Shown here: positions 54,082-63,177 of the stretch, one piece after another | Numbering within the stretch: the stretch's first letter is position 1 | Layout of the letters: the number at the start of each line of letters is the position of its first letter | Source: Rhizobium tropici CIAT 899 | GTDB lineage: Bacteria > Pseudomonadota > Alphaproteobacteria > Rhizobiales > Rhizobiaceae | Direction of reading: 5' to 3' | Assembly (NCBI RefSeq): GCF_000330885.1 | Contig: NC_020059.1 | Span: 2,593,001-2,657,000 of the forward strand | DNA length: 64,000 nucleotides | Position numbers and translations under genes: made by a program | Notes under the pieces: model-generated | The model's database searches: none | What the model was told of the DNA's origin: nothing | Seen by the model: the letters and a program-made list of their open reading frames with translations, nothing else

Positions 54082-55029
54082 TCAGATTGGGTCTCGCAGA
54101 ACCACCAATGTTCCTGCCTTGGCGTCAAGCTCCGCGATGGCACCGACCAAAACGCTCGCCGGGCGATCGCCGTGCCCAAGCGGCAGGCCACCGAGGATCG
54201 GCACATTCAGCTCGGCCAGGTGTTCGCGCAGGATATCGATCACTGAGTAGCGCCGATCGAACTCGAAATCGGTAAATTGGCCGATAGCGACAGCTGCCAA
54301 ACCATTTAGATGCCCCGCCTTGCGCAGCATCGTCATCTGCCGGTCGACTTGGCCGCGATACATATTAACGGCTTCGAGCAAAAGGACCGCACCATGTAGA
54401 TCGGGCAACGCCCAGCCCGCAGATGTGGCAACTGTATCGAGATTGCCGCCGATCAATCTGCCTCTAACCGTTCCGCATGTGGTCAGCTGCGAAGTCGGTT
54501 CTTCCAGCCGCGAATTGATAACGAGGTCCTCGGTTGTCATCAGTGCTCGGCGCATCGAATCGCGCGTATAAAGACTGACGCTCTCGTCATTCGGTCCAGC
54601 AAAGAAAGCACCGTGAATACCGATCTGACGGCAATTCTTTAGGAAACTGAGATGCAAGGCGGTGATGTCGCTGAAACCGATAACGAACTTGGGATCACAT
54701 CTGGCTGCAGCAACATCCATTTGGTCGGCGATCCGATACGAGCCTTTACCGCCGCCTGTTGTGAAGATCGCCCGAACATCGGGATCGCGAAGCGCTGCGT
54801 TAAGATCCGCAAGTCGCTCCTCGTCAGTACCCGCAAGGTAGTCTCGCTTATGAAAGGCATGTTCGCCGAAGTCGACTTTCAGCCCCCAGCCTTTCAGGAT
54901 CTCCGCATGCCTTAGAACTCTGTCCCTGTCGGGCGAGCTTGCAGGCGATACAAAGCGCACCTTGTCGCCCGGCCGCAATGGCGGCGGCATCGATATCGGA
55001 TCGGTTCCTGGATAGCCGGGTGATTCCAT
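54082..55029 (-). CDS. LD-carboxypeptidase, peptidase family S66
   Basis: The enzyme trims the terminal D-Ala from tetrapeptide murein stems or cleaves similar LD bonds; MccF-type members hydrolyse microcin-like amides. From ATG 55029 it has 315 residues. GDKVRFVSPASSPDRDRV opens the fold, TTGGGKGSYRI follows, and the nucleophile Ser120 is in VIGFSDITALHLSF. VLLLEAVNMYRGQVDRQM gives the Glu, and the His lies in LPLGHGDRP. The ribosome site is weak, and ATG 54990 is an alternative. It follows the neighbouring glycosyltransferase-like gene by 65 bp on the same strand. Confidence 0.88.
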   Translation of the reverse strand: MESPGYPGTDPISMPPPLRPGDKVRFVSPASSPDRDRVLRHAEILKGWGLKVDFGEHAFHKRDYLAGTDEERLADLNAALRDPDVRAIFTTGGGKGSYRIADQMDVAAARCDPKFVIGFSDITALHLSFLKNCRQIGIHGAFFAGPNDESVSLYTRDSMRRALMTTEDLVINSRLEEPTSQLTTCGTVRGRLIGGNLDTVATSAGWALPDLHGAVLLLEAVNMYRGQVDRQMTMLRKAGHLNGLAAVAIGQFTDFEFDRRYSVIDILREHLAELNVPILGGLPLGHGDRPASVLVGAIAELDAKAGTLVVLRDPI

Positions 55030-55094
55030 GCCGCGATTTTGGCATGAAACTCCAACATGCGTCAGCCGCAGATTGATCGCCGGTGAACTCTTAG

Positions 55095-55898
55095 TTAGGG
55101 ATTGATGACGGCCGCAGCCGTTAGTGGTGCCGGCCGCTTGGCCTTGGCATCGGCCTCCACCGTCCGGCCGGCCTCCGTCTTGCCCTTCCATAAAGGTAGA
55201 CCGATCGATTGCGATACGGCCGGGTCGCTTGTAAACACCGGATAGCCGCGCTCGAGAAGCCGCTCGAGAACCTCGCGGTCCTTGCGCACATGCAGCCGCG
55301 CCAGATTTTCCTGATTATAGACGTGCCCGCCGGAATCGGGATTGATGCCGGTGATGATGACTTCGGTCGCGCCGTTATAGATCGCGAAGAGCACGGCATT
55401 GATGCCGTTCGAGCATTTGTCGTCCGCGCCAAGCTCGCTGCATTTCACCCCGCCGACGCGGTCGAGCAGCGCCATGCGCTTGTAGCGATCGACGATCTCC
55501 AGCTTGTCGCAGCTGTAATTGAACTTCCGCAACCCCTCTTCCAGCCGCTGAAGCTCTTTCCGCCAGAGCAGGACATAGAGCATCTTGGTCCGCTCGCCAT
55601 TCAGAACGCGGCGCACCTCGATAGCATTGGTATTCGTGCCTTCAATCTGGTTGAACTGGACGAGCGTCACGTCGGGCGCCTCGATCCCCCAGCCCTTCGT
55701 CACCATCTGCGAGCCATTGATGGTGATGACCCGGAAGCTCTCATCGAAATCCGCCGGCTTGTTCGAAACCGGCGCCGAGCCGACGACGAGAACAGGCCCA
55801 TCGAACCGCTCGGCCAGCACCGGCGGCTTCGGCCGGGTCAGATGATATTTGATCTGCCGATAGTAATGTTTCTTCAGTTCGGAAAATTGAGCAGCCAT
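55095..55898 (-). CDS. Possible GT42-like glycosyltransferase (distant sialyltransferase-type fold)
   Basis: I do not recognise a firmly named family. From ATG 55898 the 267 residues include PVLVVGSAPVSNKPADFD, a Rossmann-like nucleotide loop. DESFRVITINGSQMVTKGWG follows, then VIITGINPDSGGHVYNQENL, and finally a GYPVFTSDPAVSQSIGLPL tail. The order of a GxGPS-like loop, a TGI-aromatic strand and a C-terminal Pro-x-Ser motif is reminiscent of GT42 sialyltransferases of the CST type. The Asn-Gly loop and lack of a membrane helix are compatible with this. The upstream extension to 56045 lacks coding character. Function is inference only. Confidence 0.6.
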   Translation of the reverse strand: MAAQFSELKKHYYRQIKYHLTRPKPPVLAERFDGPVLVVGSAPVSNKPADFDESFRVITINGSQMVTKGWGIEAPDVTLVQFNQIEGTNTNAIEVRRVLNGERTKMLYVLLWRKELQRLEEGLRKFNYSCDKLEIVDRYKRMALLDRVGGVKCSELGADDKCSNGINAVLFAIYNGATEVIITGINPDSGGHVYNQENLARLHVRKDREVLERLLERGYPVFTSDPAVSQSIGLPLWKGKTEAGRTVEADAKAKRPAPLTAAAVINP

Positions 55899-56075
55899 TA
55901 TTCGCTTTATCGTCTCTTGAGAAGGCGTCTGCCCACAAAGGGCTCGGTCCGGCGAAATGTGACTCGGAACCTCCCCGAACCACGAATAATGCGAGTATCG
56001 CTGCGCGCACTTATATAAGCAAAATAAAGAAATCTTACACGGCATAACCTAGGGTGAGCAGTCAGCAAAGACTGA

Positions 56076-57578
56076 TCACCCCTGCCGTGTACTCAAGGTG
56101 CGCGAGACAGCGTTCTTCCAGCCTTTCAGCTTCGCGTTGCGGGTCTTGGCATCCATGCCGGGCTCAAAACGCTTATCGCGCGCCCAGGCCTTGGCGAAGC
56201 CGGCACGATCCGGCCAGACGCCGGCGCGGCTGCCGGCAAGCCAGGCGGCGCCCAGCGCTGTGGTTTCGAGGATCGTCGGGCGATCGACCGGCGCGTCCAG
56301 CAGATCGGCAAGCCGCTGCATCGTCCAGTCGGAGGCGACCATGCCACCGTCGACGCGCAATACTGTTCCTTGCCCGTTGCCGTTGCGCCAATCCCTATGC
56401 ATGGCATCCAGGAGATCGCGAGACTGGTAACAGACAGCCTCCAGAGCCGCCCGGACGATTTCCTCAGGTCCGGTATTGCGCGTCAGCCCGAAGATCGCGC
56501 CGCGTGCATCCGGGTCCCAATGCGGTGCCCCGAGACCGGTGAAGGCCGGCACGAGATAGACCTCCTGCAGCGGATCGGCCTTGGCCGCCAGCTCGCCGGA
56601 ATCCGAGGCACGCTGGATGGCCTTCAGCCCATCGCGCAGCCATTGTACGGCGGCGCCCGCAATGAAGATCGAGCCTTCGAGTGCATAGGTCGTCTCGCCA
56701 TTCAGGCGATAGGCGATGGTGGTCAAAAGGCGGTTCTTCGAGCGCACCATGTCCGCGCCGGTATTGAGCAGCGCGAAGCAGCCGGTGCCATAGGTGGATT
56801 TCATCATGCCGCGCTCGAAGCAGGCCTGGCCGATCGTCGCCGCCTGCTGATCGCCGGCAACGCCGAGGATCGGGATTTCGGTGCCGAAATGCGTGGCATC
56901 CGTGACGCCGAAATCGGCGGCGCAATCCTTCACTTCAGGCAGCATGGCGGCGGGAACGCGCAGGATATCGAGCAGCTCCTCGTCCCATTCGTTCGCGCCG
57001 ATATTATACATCAGCGTCCGCGAGGCATTGGTCGCATCGGTAGCGAAGCTCTTGCCGCCAGTCAGACGCCAGATCAGGAAGCTATCGACGGTGCCGAAGC
57101 AAAGCTCGCCCTTGGCGGCGCGGGCACGCGCGCCCTTCACGTTGCTCAAGAGCCAGGACAGTTTGGTGCCGGAAAAATAGGGATCGAGCAGCAGGCCGGT
57201 GCGGCGGGTAAAGAGCTTTTCCAGGTCCTGACGCTTCAGTTTCTCGCAATAGCTCGCCGTGCGGCGGTCCTGCCAGACGATGGCGTTGTGGATTGGCTTG
57301 CCCGTCTCGCGATCCCAGACGATCACAGTCTCGCGCTGGTTGGTGATGCCGAGTGCGGCAATATCCTTGGCGGTGATGCCGGCAGCCTCGATCGCCTTGC
57401 GGACGGTGACGAGGACGGAGGACCAGATTTCTTCCGGATCGTGCTCCACCCAGCCGGGCTTCGGATAATGCTGGGTGAATTCCTTCTGCCCGACACCGGC
57501 AACCTTCATCTTGCCGTCGAAAACGATAGCCCGCGTCGACGTCGTTCCCTGATCGATCGCCAAGACATAACCGCTCAT
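56076..57578 (-). CDS. glpK: Glycerol kinase
   Basis: This FGGY kinase makes sn-glycerol 3-phosphate from glycerol and ATP. The 500 residues start at ATG 57578, with GGGAGGAA upstream. [17 protein letters not shown] is the ATP phosphate 1 motif. [30 protein letters not shown] and [17 protein letters not shown] follow, and [18 protein letters not shown] is the FGGY signature. Other glp genes are not adjacent. The frame upstream of the chosen ATG is non-coding. Confidence 0.97.
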   Translation of the reverse strand: MSGYVLAIDQGTTSTRAIVFDGKMKVAGVGQKEFTQHYPKPGWVEHDPEEIWSSVLVTVRKAIEAAGITAKDIAALGITNQRETVIVWDRETGKPIHNAIVWQDRRTASYCEKLKRQDLEKLFTRRTGLLLDPYFSGTKLSWLLSNVKGARARAAKGELCFGTVDSFLIWRLTGGKSFATDATNASRTLMYNIGANEWDEELLDILRVPAAMLPEVKDCAADFGVTDATHFGTEIPILGVAGDQQAATIGQACFERGMMKSTYGTGCFALLNTGADMVRSKNRLLTTIAYRLNGETTYALEGSIFIAGAAVQWLRDGLKAIQRASDSGELAAKADPLQEVYLVPAFTGLGAPHWDPDARGAIFGLTRNTGPEEIVRAALEAVCYQSRDLLDAMHRDWRNGNGQGTVLRVDGGMVASDWTMQRLADLLDAPVDRPTILETTALGAAWLAGSRAGVWPDRAGFAKAWARDKRFEPGMDAKTRNAKLKGWKNAVSRTLSTRQG

Positions 57579-57799
57579 GCATTCCTCCCGCCTGTTGCGT
57601 CCCGAAGCAACAGATACGCGAGCAAAACGAATGTGAAAAGAAAGCAAAACGAAATTTTTCGCTGAAATATGCGCTTTCCTGTTCACGGCATCGTGGCCAA
57701 AGGGCTGGCAGCATTGCGATTGCCATATCCGCGGGTTTGGGACTAGGCTGAACCGGTTTTGCACTGCAGCAGGAAGCTGCGCTGTCCAAGGAGAAGATC

Positions 57800-58576
57800 A
57801 TGGCAAGAACAGTTGTCGTCACCGGTTCCACGAGCGGTATCGGCCTCGCCATCGCGGCCGCCTTCGCCGCCAAGGGCGATAACGTCGTCATCAACGGCTT
57901 CGGAAAGCCGGAGGAGATCGATGCGATCAAGACGAAGCTCGAAGCTTCCGGCGGCGGCAAGGTGATCTATCATCCGGCCGACATGACGAAGCCCGCGGAG
58001 ATCGCCGATCTGATCGCGACCGCCAACTCGACCTTCGGCAGCGTCGATGTTCTCGTCAACAATGCCGGCATTCAGCATGTCGAGAAGATCGAGGATTTCC
58101 CCATCGAGAAATGGGATCAGATCATCGCGATCAATCTCTCCAGCTCCTTCCACACCATCCGCGCCGCCATTCCGCTGATGAAGGCGAAGAAATACGGGCG
58201 CATCATCAACATCGCCTCGGCGCATGGCCTGGTCGCCTCGCCCTTCAAATCCGCCTATGTCGCGGCAAAACATGGTATATTAGGCCTGACCAAGACGGCA
58301 GCGCTCGAGCTTGCCGAATTCGGCGTGACGGTAAACGCCATTTGCCCCGGCTACGTCCTGACCCCGCTTGTTGAAAAGCAGATCCCGGATACCGCCAAGG
58401 CACGCGGGATGACCGAGGAGCAGGTCAAGAACGAAGTCATCCTCAAGGCCCAGCCGACGCACGAGTTCGTCAAGGCCGAAGAGATTGGCGCCCTGTCGCT
58501 CTACCTTGCAAGCGACGACGCACGCCAGGTGACCGGCACACACGTCTCGATTGACGGTGGCTGGACCGCGGAATAA
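57800..58576 (+). CDS. bdhA: D-3-hydroxybutyrate dehydrogenase
   Basis: This SDR enzyme oxidises D-3-hydroxybutyrate to acetoacetate in poly-hydroxybutyrate turnover. The 258 residues contain TGSTSGIGLAIA for NAD binding and NNAGIQHVEKIEDFP, and the catalytic triad is Ser in INIASAHGLVASP with Tyr-x3-Lys in SAYVAAKHGILG. Substrate specificity is supported by KAQPTHEFVKAEEIGALSLY near the C-terminus. It is the first gene of a mixed operon with xdhA and xdhB, as in S. meliloti. AAGGAGAAG precedes the ATG. Confidence 0.95.
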   Translation: MARTVVVTGSTSGIGLAIAAAFAAKGDNVVINGFGKPEEIDAIKTKLEASGGGKVIYHPADMTKPAEIADLIATANSTFGSVDVLVNNAGIQHVEKIEDFPIEKWDQIIAINLSSSFHTIRAAIPLMKAKKYGRIINIASAHGLVASPFKSAYVAAKHGILGLTKTAALELAEFGVTVNAICPGYVLTPLVEKQIPDTAKARGMTEEQVKNEVILKAQPTHEFVKAEEIGALSLYLASDDARQVTGTHVSIDGGWTAE

Positions 58577-58642
58577 CCATTTGCGGTTAGGGCCGGATTC
58601 GTTCGCGTATCCGGCCCGGCCAACAGATAAAATGGGAACGAC

Positions 58643-60109
58643 ATGAGCGACAGCATCCGCTTTATCCTCAACGGCGAGGATATCATTCTATCGAGCCTGC
58701 GCCCCACCGAGACGCTGCTCGACTTTCTGCGTCTCCAGCGGCGACTGACGGGAACGAAGGAAGGATGCGCGGAGGGCGATTGCGGCGCCTGCACGGTGCT
58801 TGTGGGACGGCTAATCGATGGCGGGCTGTACTATGAATCCGTCAATGCCTGCATCCGTTTCGTCGGCTCGCTGCATGCGACCCACGTCGTTACAGTCGAG
58901 CATCTTGCAGCTCAAAATGGCACGCTTCACCCTGTGCAGCAGGCGCTGGTCGATTGCCACGGCTCGCAATGCGGCTTCTGCACCCCTGGCTTCGTCATGT
59001 CGCTCTATGGCCTTTGGCTGACGACGGAAAAGCCGAGCCGGGCGCAGATCGAAAAGTCGCTGCAGGGCAATCTCTGTCGATGCACGGGCTATGAGCCGAT
59101 CGTCAAGGCCGCCGAACAAGTGAGCCAGAAGCGGCCGAGCGCACTCTTCGATCCCCTCGAAAAGACCAGAGCCGATATCATCGCCCGCCTCTGGGCGATG
59201 CAGGGTGGCGATACCATCGAGATTTCCGAGGGCGACGATCGTCTCATCGTGCCCGGTTCCGTTGCTGCTCTGGCGCAGGTGCTTGCCAACGAGCCAATGG
59301 CGACCGTCGTTGCCGGCTCGACCGATGTCGGCCTCTGGGTCACCAAGCAGATGCGCCGGCTGAACCCGGTCGTCTTCATCAACCATCTGATCGATCTGCA
59401 GAAAATTACCCTCGAAGATGCAGGCCTGACGATCGGCGCCGGCGTCACCTACAGCCGCGCCTTCGCTGTTATCGCCGAAAAGATCCCCGCCTTTGCCAAC
59501 CTCATCAATCGCATCGGCGGCGAGCAGGTGCGCAACATGGGCACGATCGGCGGCAATATCGCCAACGGCTCGCCGATCGGCGACACGCCGCCGGCGTTGA
59601 TCGCCCTTGGCGCAACGGTCAAGCTGCGCTCGACGGCAGGCACACGCAGCCTGCCGCTCGAAGATTTCTTCATCGATTACGGCAAGCAGGACCGCAATCC
59701 TGGCGAATTCGTCGAGAGTATCTTCGTGCCCTACCTGGCCGACGATGCGCATTTCGCCGTCTACAAGATCTCCAAGCGCCGCGACGAGGATATTTCGGCC
59801 TCCTGTGGCGCCTTCCATCTGTCACTGGATTCAGCCGGTAATGTCGCAGATATCAGCATCGCCTTCGGCGGCATGGCCGGGACGCCGAAGCGCGCCCGCA
59901 CTGTCGAGGCGGAATTGATCGGCAAGCCGTGGACGGAAGCAACCGTTATGGCCGCACGCGATGCCTTCGACGCCGATTACACACCGCTCACCGATTGGCG
60001 CGCATCGGCAGAATATCGACAACTGACTGCCAAGAACCTCCTCATCCGCTTCTATCTGGAAACATCTGATGCGCCGCAGGAATTGAAGCGCTTCGAGGTG
60101 CCGGCATGA
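58643..60109 (+). CDS. xdhA: Xanthine dehydrogenase, FeS/FAD subunit
   Basis: This is the small subunit, 488 residues, carrying two [2Fe-2S] clusters and FAD. The plant-type cluster is in GCAEGDCGACTVLVG, and the second in HGSQCGFCTPGFV and GNLCRCTGYEPIV. The FAD domain (about 190-370) has VAGSTDVGLWVTKQMRRLNP and GTIGGNIANGSPIGDTPPAL. It passes electrons from the Mo subunit to NAD. It lies 66 bp after bdhA. A REP composite separates it from xdhB. Confidence 0.95.
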   Translation: MSDSIRFILNGEDIILSSLRPTETLLDFLRLQRRLTGTKEGCAEGDCGACTVLVGRLIDGGLYYESVNACIRFVGSLHATHVVTVEHLAAQNGTLHPVQQALVDCHGSQCGFCTPGFVMSLYGLWLTTEKPSRAQIEKSLQGNLCRCTGYEPIVKAAEQVSQKRPSALFDPLEKTRADIIARLWAMQGGDTIEISEGDDRLIVPGSVAALAQVLANEPMATVVAGSTDVGLWVTKQMRRLNPVVFINHLIDLQKITLEDAGLTIGAGVTYSRAFAVIAEKIPAFANLINRIGGEQVRNMGTIGGNIANGSPIGDTPPALIALGATVKLRSTAGTRSLPLEDFFIDYGKQDRNPGEFVESIFVPYLADDAHFAVYKISKRRDEDISASCGAFHLSLDSAGNVADISIAFGGMAGTPKRARTVEAELIGKPWTEATVMAARDAFDADYTPLTDWRASAEYRQLTAKNLLIRFYLETSDAPQELKRFEVPA

Positions 60110-60134
60110 TGATGGCTACAGAATATGCCGCATT

Positions 60135-60289
60135 GCCCCTCACCCTAGCCCTCTCCCCGTTAAAACGGGGAGAGGGAACGACCTCTGTACTCTCGCCACT
60201 TGATAGGCTGGAAGGAAGGCTGCGAGTTCGCCTATCTCCTTCTGTCCGTCAAAACGGGGAGAAGGTGCCCGACAGGGCGGATGAGGGGC
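60135..60289. repeat. Composite of two REP-like elements between xdhA and xdhB
   Basis: One unit (60135-60176) reads GCCCCTCACCCTAGCCC then a CTCCCCG/CGGGGAG stem, in the orientation of copy B. A second, related unit (60236-60289) has CTCCTTCTGTCCGT, ACGGGGAGAAGG and the tail GCGGATGAGGGGC. The outer GCCCCTCA and TGAGGGGC ends are complementary, giving a 155-bp BIME-like element within the operon. Confidence 0.8.
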
Positions 60290-60342
60290 TACTTGCGATT
60301 GGTCTTGTCATCAGAGGTATTCTCGAAGAAGGAGGACAATAA

Positions 60343-62682
60343 ATGGACAAATCCACCTTCGAAGAACCCAAGGTCGTCATCAACGGCTCGATGCATGGCT
60401 CGCTCAAGCATGATTCCGCGCATAAGCACGTCACCGGAGCCGCCGATTATATCGATGACATTCCCGAACCCGCTGGCCTGCTGCACGGCGCGCTCGGCCT
60501 TTCCGATCGCGCCCATGCCGAGATCGCCGGCATCGATCTGTCGGCCGTCAAAGCCTATCCCGGTGTCATCTGGGTCTTCACCGGTGCCGATATCCCCGGC
60601 GTCAACGATACCAGTTCCAACGGCATGCATGACGAACCGCTGCTTGCCGAGACCAAAGTCGAATTCCATGGACAGCCGATCTTCGCTGTCATCGCGGAGA
60701 CCCGCGATGCCGCCCGGCGTGCCGCCCGCCTCGCCAAGATCGATTATCGCGATCTGCCGCATTGGAGCGATATCGATGGTGCGCTCGCCAATGGCGCACC
60801 GCTCGTTTACGAACCGATGACGTTGAAGCGCGGCGAGCCGGAAACCGAGATGGCCAATGCCATCAACCGCATCAAGGCGCAGATGCGCATCGGCGGTCAG
60901 GAGCACTTCTATCTTGAAAGCCACATCGCCATGGCGATCCCCGGCGAAGACGATGAAGTCGCCGTCTGGTCATCGACGCAGCATCCGAGTGAGATCCAGC
61001 ACATTGTCGGCCATGCGCTGAACATTCCGTCCAATGCCGTGACGGTCAATGTGCGCCGCATGGGCGGCGGCTTCGGCGGCAAGGAAACGCAGGGCAACCA
61101 GTTCGCTGCTCTTGCCGCCGTCGCCGCCAAGAAGCTCGGCCGCGCCGTGAAATTCCGGCCCGACCGCGACGAGGACATGAGCGCGACCGGCAAGCGGCAC
61201 GACTTCCTCGTGGATTATGAAGTCGGATTCGACGACGAAGGCCGCATTCACGCCGTCGATGCCACCTATGCCGCTCGTTGCGGCTTCTCCTCCGATCTTT
61301 CCGGCCCGGTGACAGACCGCGCACTGTTCCATGCGGATTCCAGCTATTTCTATCCGCATGTCCATCTTGTCTCGAAGCCGTTGAAAACCCATACCGTCTC
61401 CAACACCGCCTTCCGCGGCTTCGGAGGCCCGCAGGGCATGGTCGGCGGCGAGCGCATGATCGAGGAGATCGCCTATGCGCTCGGCAAGGATCCGCTCGAA
61501 ATCCGCCGCGCCAATTTCTACGGCCAGCCGGGTTCGGGCCGAACGCTGACCCCCTATCACCAGGAAGTCACCGACAATATCATCAACCGCGTCGTCGACG
61601 AGCTGGAACAGAGTTCCGACTATCAGGCGCGGCGCAAGGCCATCCTCGAGTTCAACCGTTCCAGCCGCTTCATCCGCAAGGGTATCGCGCTGACGCCGGT
61701 GAAATTCGGCATCTCCTTCACCATGACCGCCTTCAACCAGGCAGGCGCGCTGGTGCATATCTATCAGGATGGTTCCATCCATCTGAACCACGGCGGCACC
61801 GAAATGGGCCAGGGTCTCTATACGAAGGTGGCGCAGGTTCTAGCCGATAGTTTCCAGGTCGATATCGACCGCGTGAAGATCACCGCGACGACTACGGGCA
61901 AGGTGCCGAATACATCAGCGACGGCGGCCTCCTCCGGCTCCGACTTGAACGGCATGGCGGCCTATGACGCTGCCCGGCAGATCAAGGAAAGGCTCGTCGC
62001 CTTCGCGGCCGAAAAATGGGGTGTCGCCGCCGAGGAGGTACGGTTTCTGCCAAACCGCGTGCGTGTCGGTGAAGAGGAAATCCCCTTCCCCGATTTCGTC
62101 AAGCAGGCCTATTTCGCCCGCGTCCAGCTCTCGGCTGCCGGCTTCTACAAGACGCCGAAGATCCATTGGGATCGCAAGGCCGGCCGCGGCACGCCCTTCT
62201 ATTATTTCTCCTATGGCGCCGCCTGCTCGGAAGTGTCGATCGATACGTTGACGGGCGAATACCTGATCGACCGCGCCGATGTCCTTCATGACGTCGGTCG
62301 CTCCCTCAATCCGGCAATCGATATCGGCCAGGTCGAAGGCGCTTTCGTGCAGGGCATGGGCTGGCTGACGACCGAGGAGCTCTGGTGGGATGCGAAGGGC
62401 CGGCTGCGCACACACGCGCCATCGACTTACAAAATTCCGCTCGCTTCCGACCGTCCGAAGATTTTCAATGTGCGGCTGGCGGAATGGTCTGAAAATACGG
62501 AGGCCACCATCGGCCGTTCGAAGGCCGTCGGCGAGCCGCCCTTCATGCTGCCGATCTCGGTGCTGGAGGCGCTGTCGATGGCGGTCGCCAGCGTCGCGGA
62601 TTACCGCGTCTGCCCGCGCCTCGACGCACCGGCGACGCCGGAACGGGTACTCATGGCGGTCGAGCGGCTGAAGGGGATGTGA
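60343..62682 (+). CDS. xdhB: Xanthine dehydrogenase, molybdopterin-binding subunit
   Basis: The 779-residue catalytic subunit oxidises hypoxanthine and xanthine to urate. Molybdopterin and substrate motifs include GGQEHFYLESHIAMA, MGGGFGGKETQGNQFA, NTAFRGFGGPQGMVGGERMI and HGGTEMGQGLYTK. GRSKAVGEPPFMLPISVLEA near the C-terminus carries the catalytic Glu. It starts at ATG 60343, after GGAGGACAATAA, so it has its own ribosome site despite the REP-filled 233-bp gap after xdhA. The maturation factor xdhC is not in the window. Confidence 0.95.
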   Translation: MDKSTFEEPKVVINGSMHGSLKHDSAHKHVTGAADYIDDIPEPAGLLHGALGLSDRAHAEIAGIDLSAVKAYPGVIWVFTGADIPGVNDTSSNGMHDEPLLAETKVEFHGQPIFAVIAETRDAARRAARLAKIDYRDLPHWSDIDGALANGAPLVYEPMTLKRGEPETEMANAINRIKAQMRIGGQEHFYLESHIAMAIPGEDDEVAVWSSTQHPSEIQHIVGHALNIPSNAVTVNVRRMGGGFGGKETQGNQFAALAAVAAKKLGRAVKFRPDRDEDMSATGKRHDFLVDYEVGFDDEGRIHAVDATYAARCGFSSDLSGPVTDRALFHADSSYFYPHVHLVSKPLKTHTVSNTAFRGFGGPQGMVGGERMIEEIAYALGKDPLEIRRANFYGQPGSGRTLTPYHQEVTDNIINRVVDELEQSSDYQARRKAILEFNRSSRFIRKGIALTPVKFGISFTMTAFNQAGALVHIYQDGSIHLNHGGTEMGQGLYTKVAQVLADSFQVDIDRVKITATTTGKVPNTSATAASSGSDLNGMAAYDAARQIKERLVAFAAEKWGVAAEEVRFLPNRVRVGEEEIPFPDFVKQAYFARVQLSAAGFYKTPKIHWDRKAGRGTPFYYFSYGAACSEVSIDTLTGEYLIDRADVLHDVGRSLNPAIDIGQVEGAFVQGMGWLTTEELWWDAKGRLRTHAPSTYKIPLASDRPKIFNVRLAEWSENTEATIGRSKAVGEPPFMLPISVLEALSMAVASVADYRVCPRLDAPATPERVLMAVERLKGM

Positions 62683-62764
62683 TTGTCCTTTGAAGACAGG
62701 GTGGTTGTCGTGATGGCGTCGAGCAAAAAGCCTGAGGCCGAACTTGAAATTTGAGTATGCCGTG

Positions 62765-62806
62765 GTGTACCCCCCTCTGTCACGACAGTGACAGAGGGGG
62801 GTACAC
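62765..62806. repeat. Perfect 18-bp-stem palindrome after xdhB
   Basis: GTGTACCCCCCTCTGTCA and TGACAGAGGGGGGTACAC flank the loop CGACAG. No T run follows. It lies 82 bp past the xdhB stop and 65 bp before the end of the convergent small gene. It could act as a terminator/stabiliser for both, a protein-binding site or a dispersed palindrome. Confidence 0.9.
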
Positions 62807-62871
62807 ACTCTCCGTTCATCACGATATCCAAAATCAATGACCTTTGCTGACCTCTCGACGGTCCTCACCAC

Positions 62872-63075
62872 CTACAGCAACGATCTATCATCATAACGCG
62901 GCTCCCGCCCGTCCAGAAATCCAAGATCACGCTTCAGACGGTCCGGCATCTCATCGAGATCGAGATGCGGCGACGGCTCCGCGTGGCTGACGAAGGCCTG
63001 CGTCACCGATTCCAGAAGACGAGCCAGAATCCTTGGCCTTGCGGTTTCCACCTGTTCCACGACATAGCAATCCAT
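62872..63075 (-). CDS. Small DUF1127-like protein
   Basis: This is a 67-residue protein with a TGAGG ribosome site before ATG 63075. The C-terminal part, LDEMPDRLKRDLGFLDGREP, resembles the DUF1127 motif (L..L.D..L+DIGL.R), although here the end is acidic rather than Arg-rich. Small DUF1127 proteins in alphaproteobacteria affect RNA turnover and phosphate or carbon responses. It is divergent from a GcvA-type LysR gene, which may control it. Confidence 0.7.
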   Translation of the reverse strand: MDCYVVEQVETARPRILARLLESVTQAFVSHAEPSPHLDLDEMPDRLKRDLGFLDGREPRYDDRSLL

Positions 63076-63177
63076 GACGATACCTCAGTCAGATCGATGA
63101 TATGAATTGCAGTCTGGCGCGAAAAATGCTGAAATTCCAATTGAACTATCGTCTGCATGCATAAAGAGAACTTATCC

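Noticed and set aside
60106..60342. A 78-codon frame across the xdhA-xdhB spacer
   Set aside because: It reads through REP palindromes and has no protein-like composition or ribosome site; it is repeat DNA.
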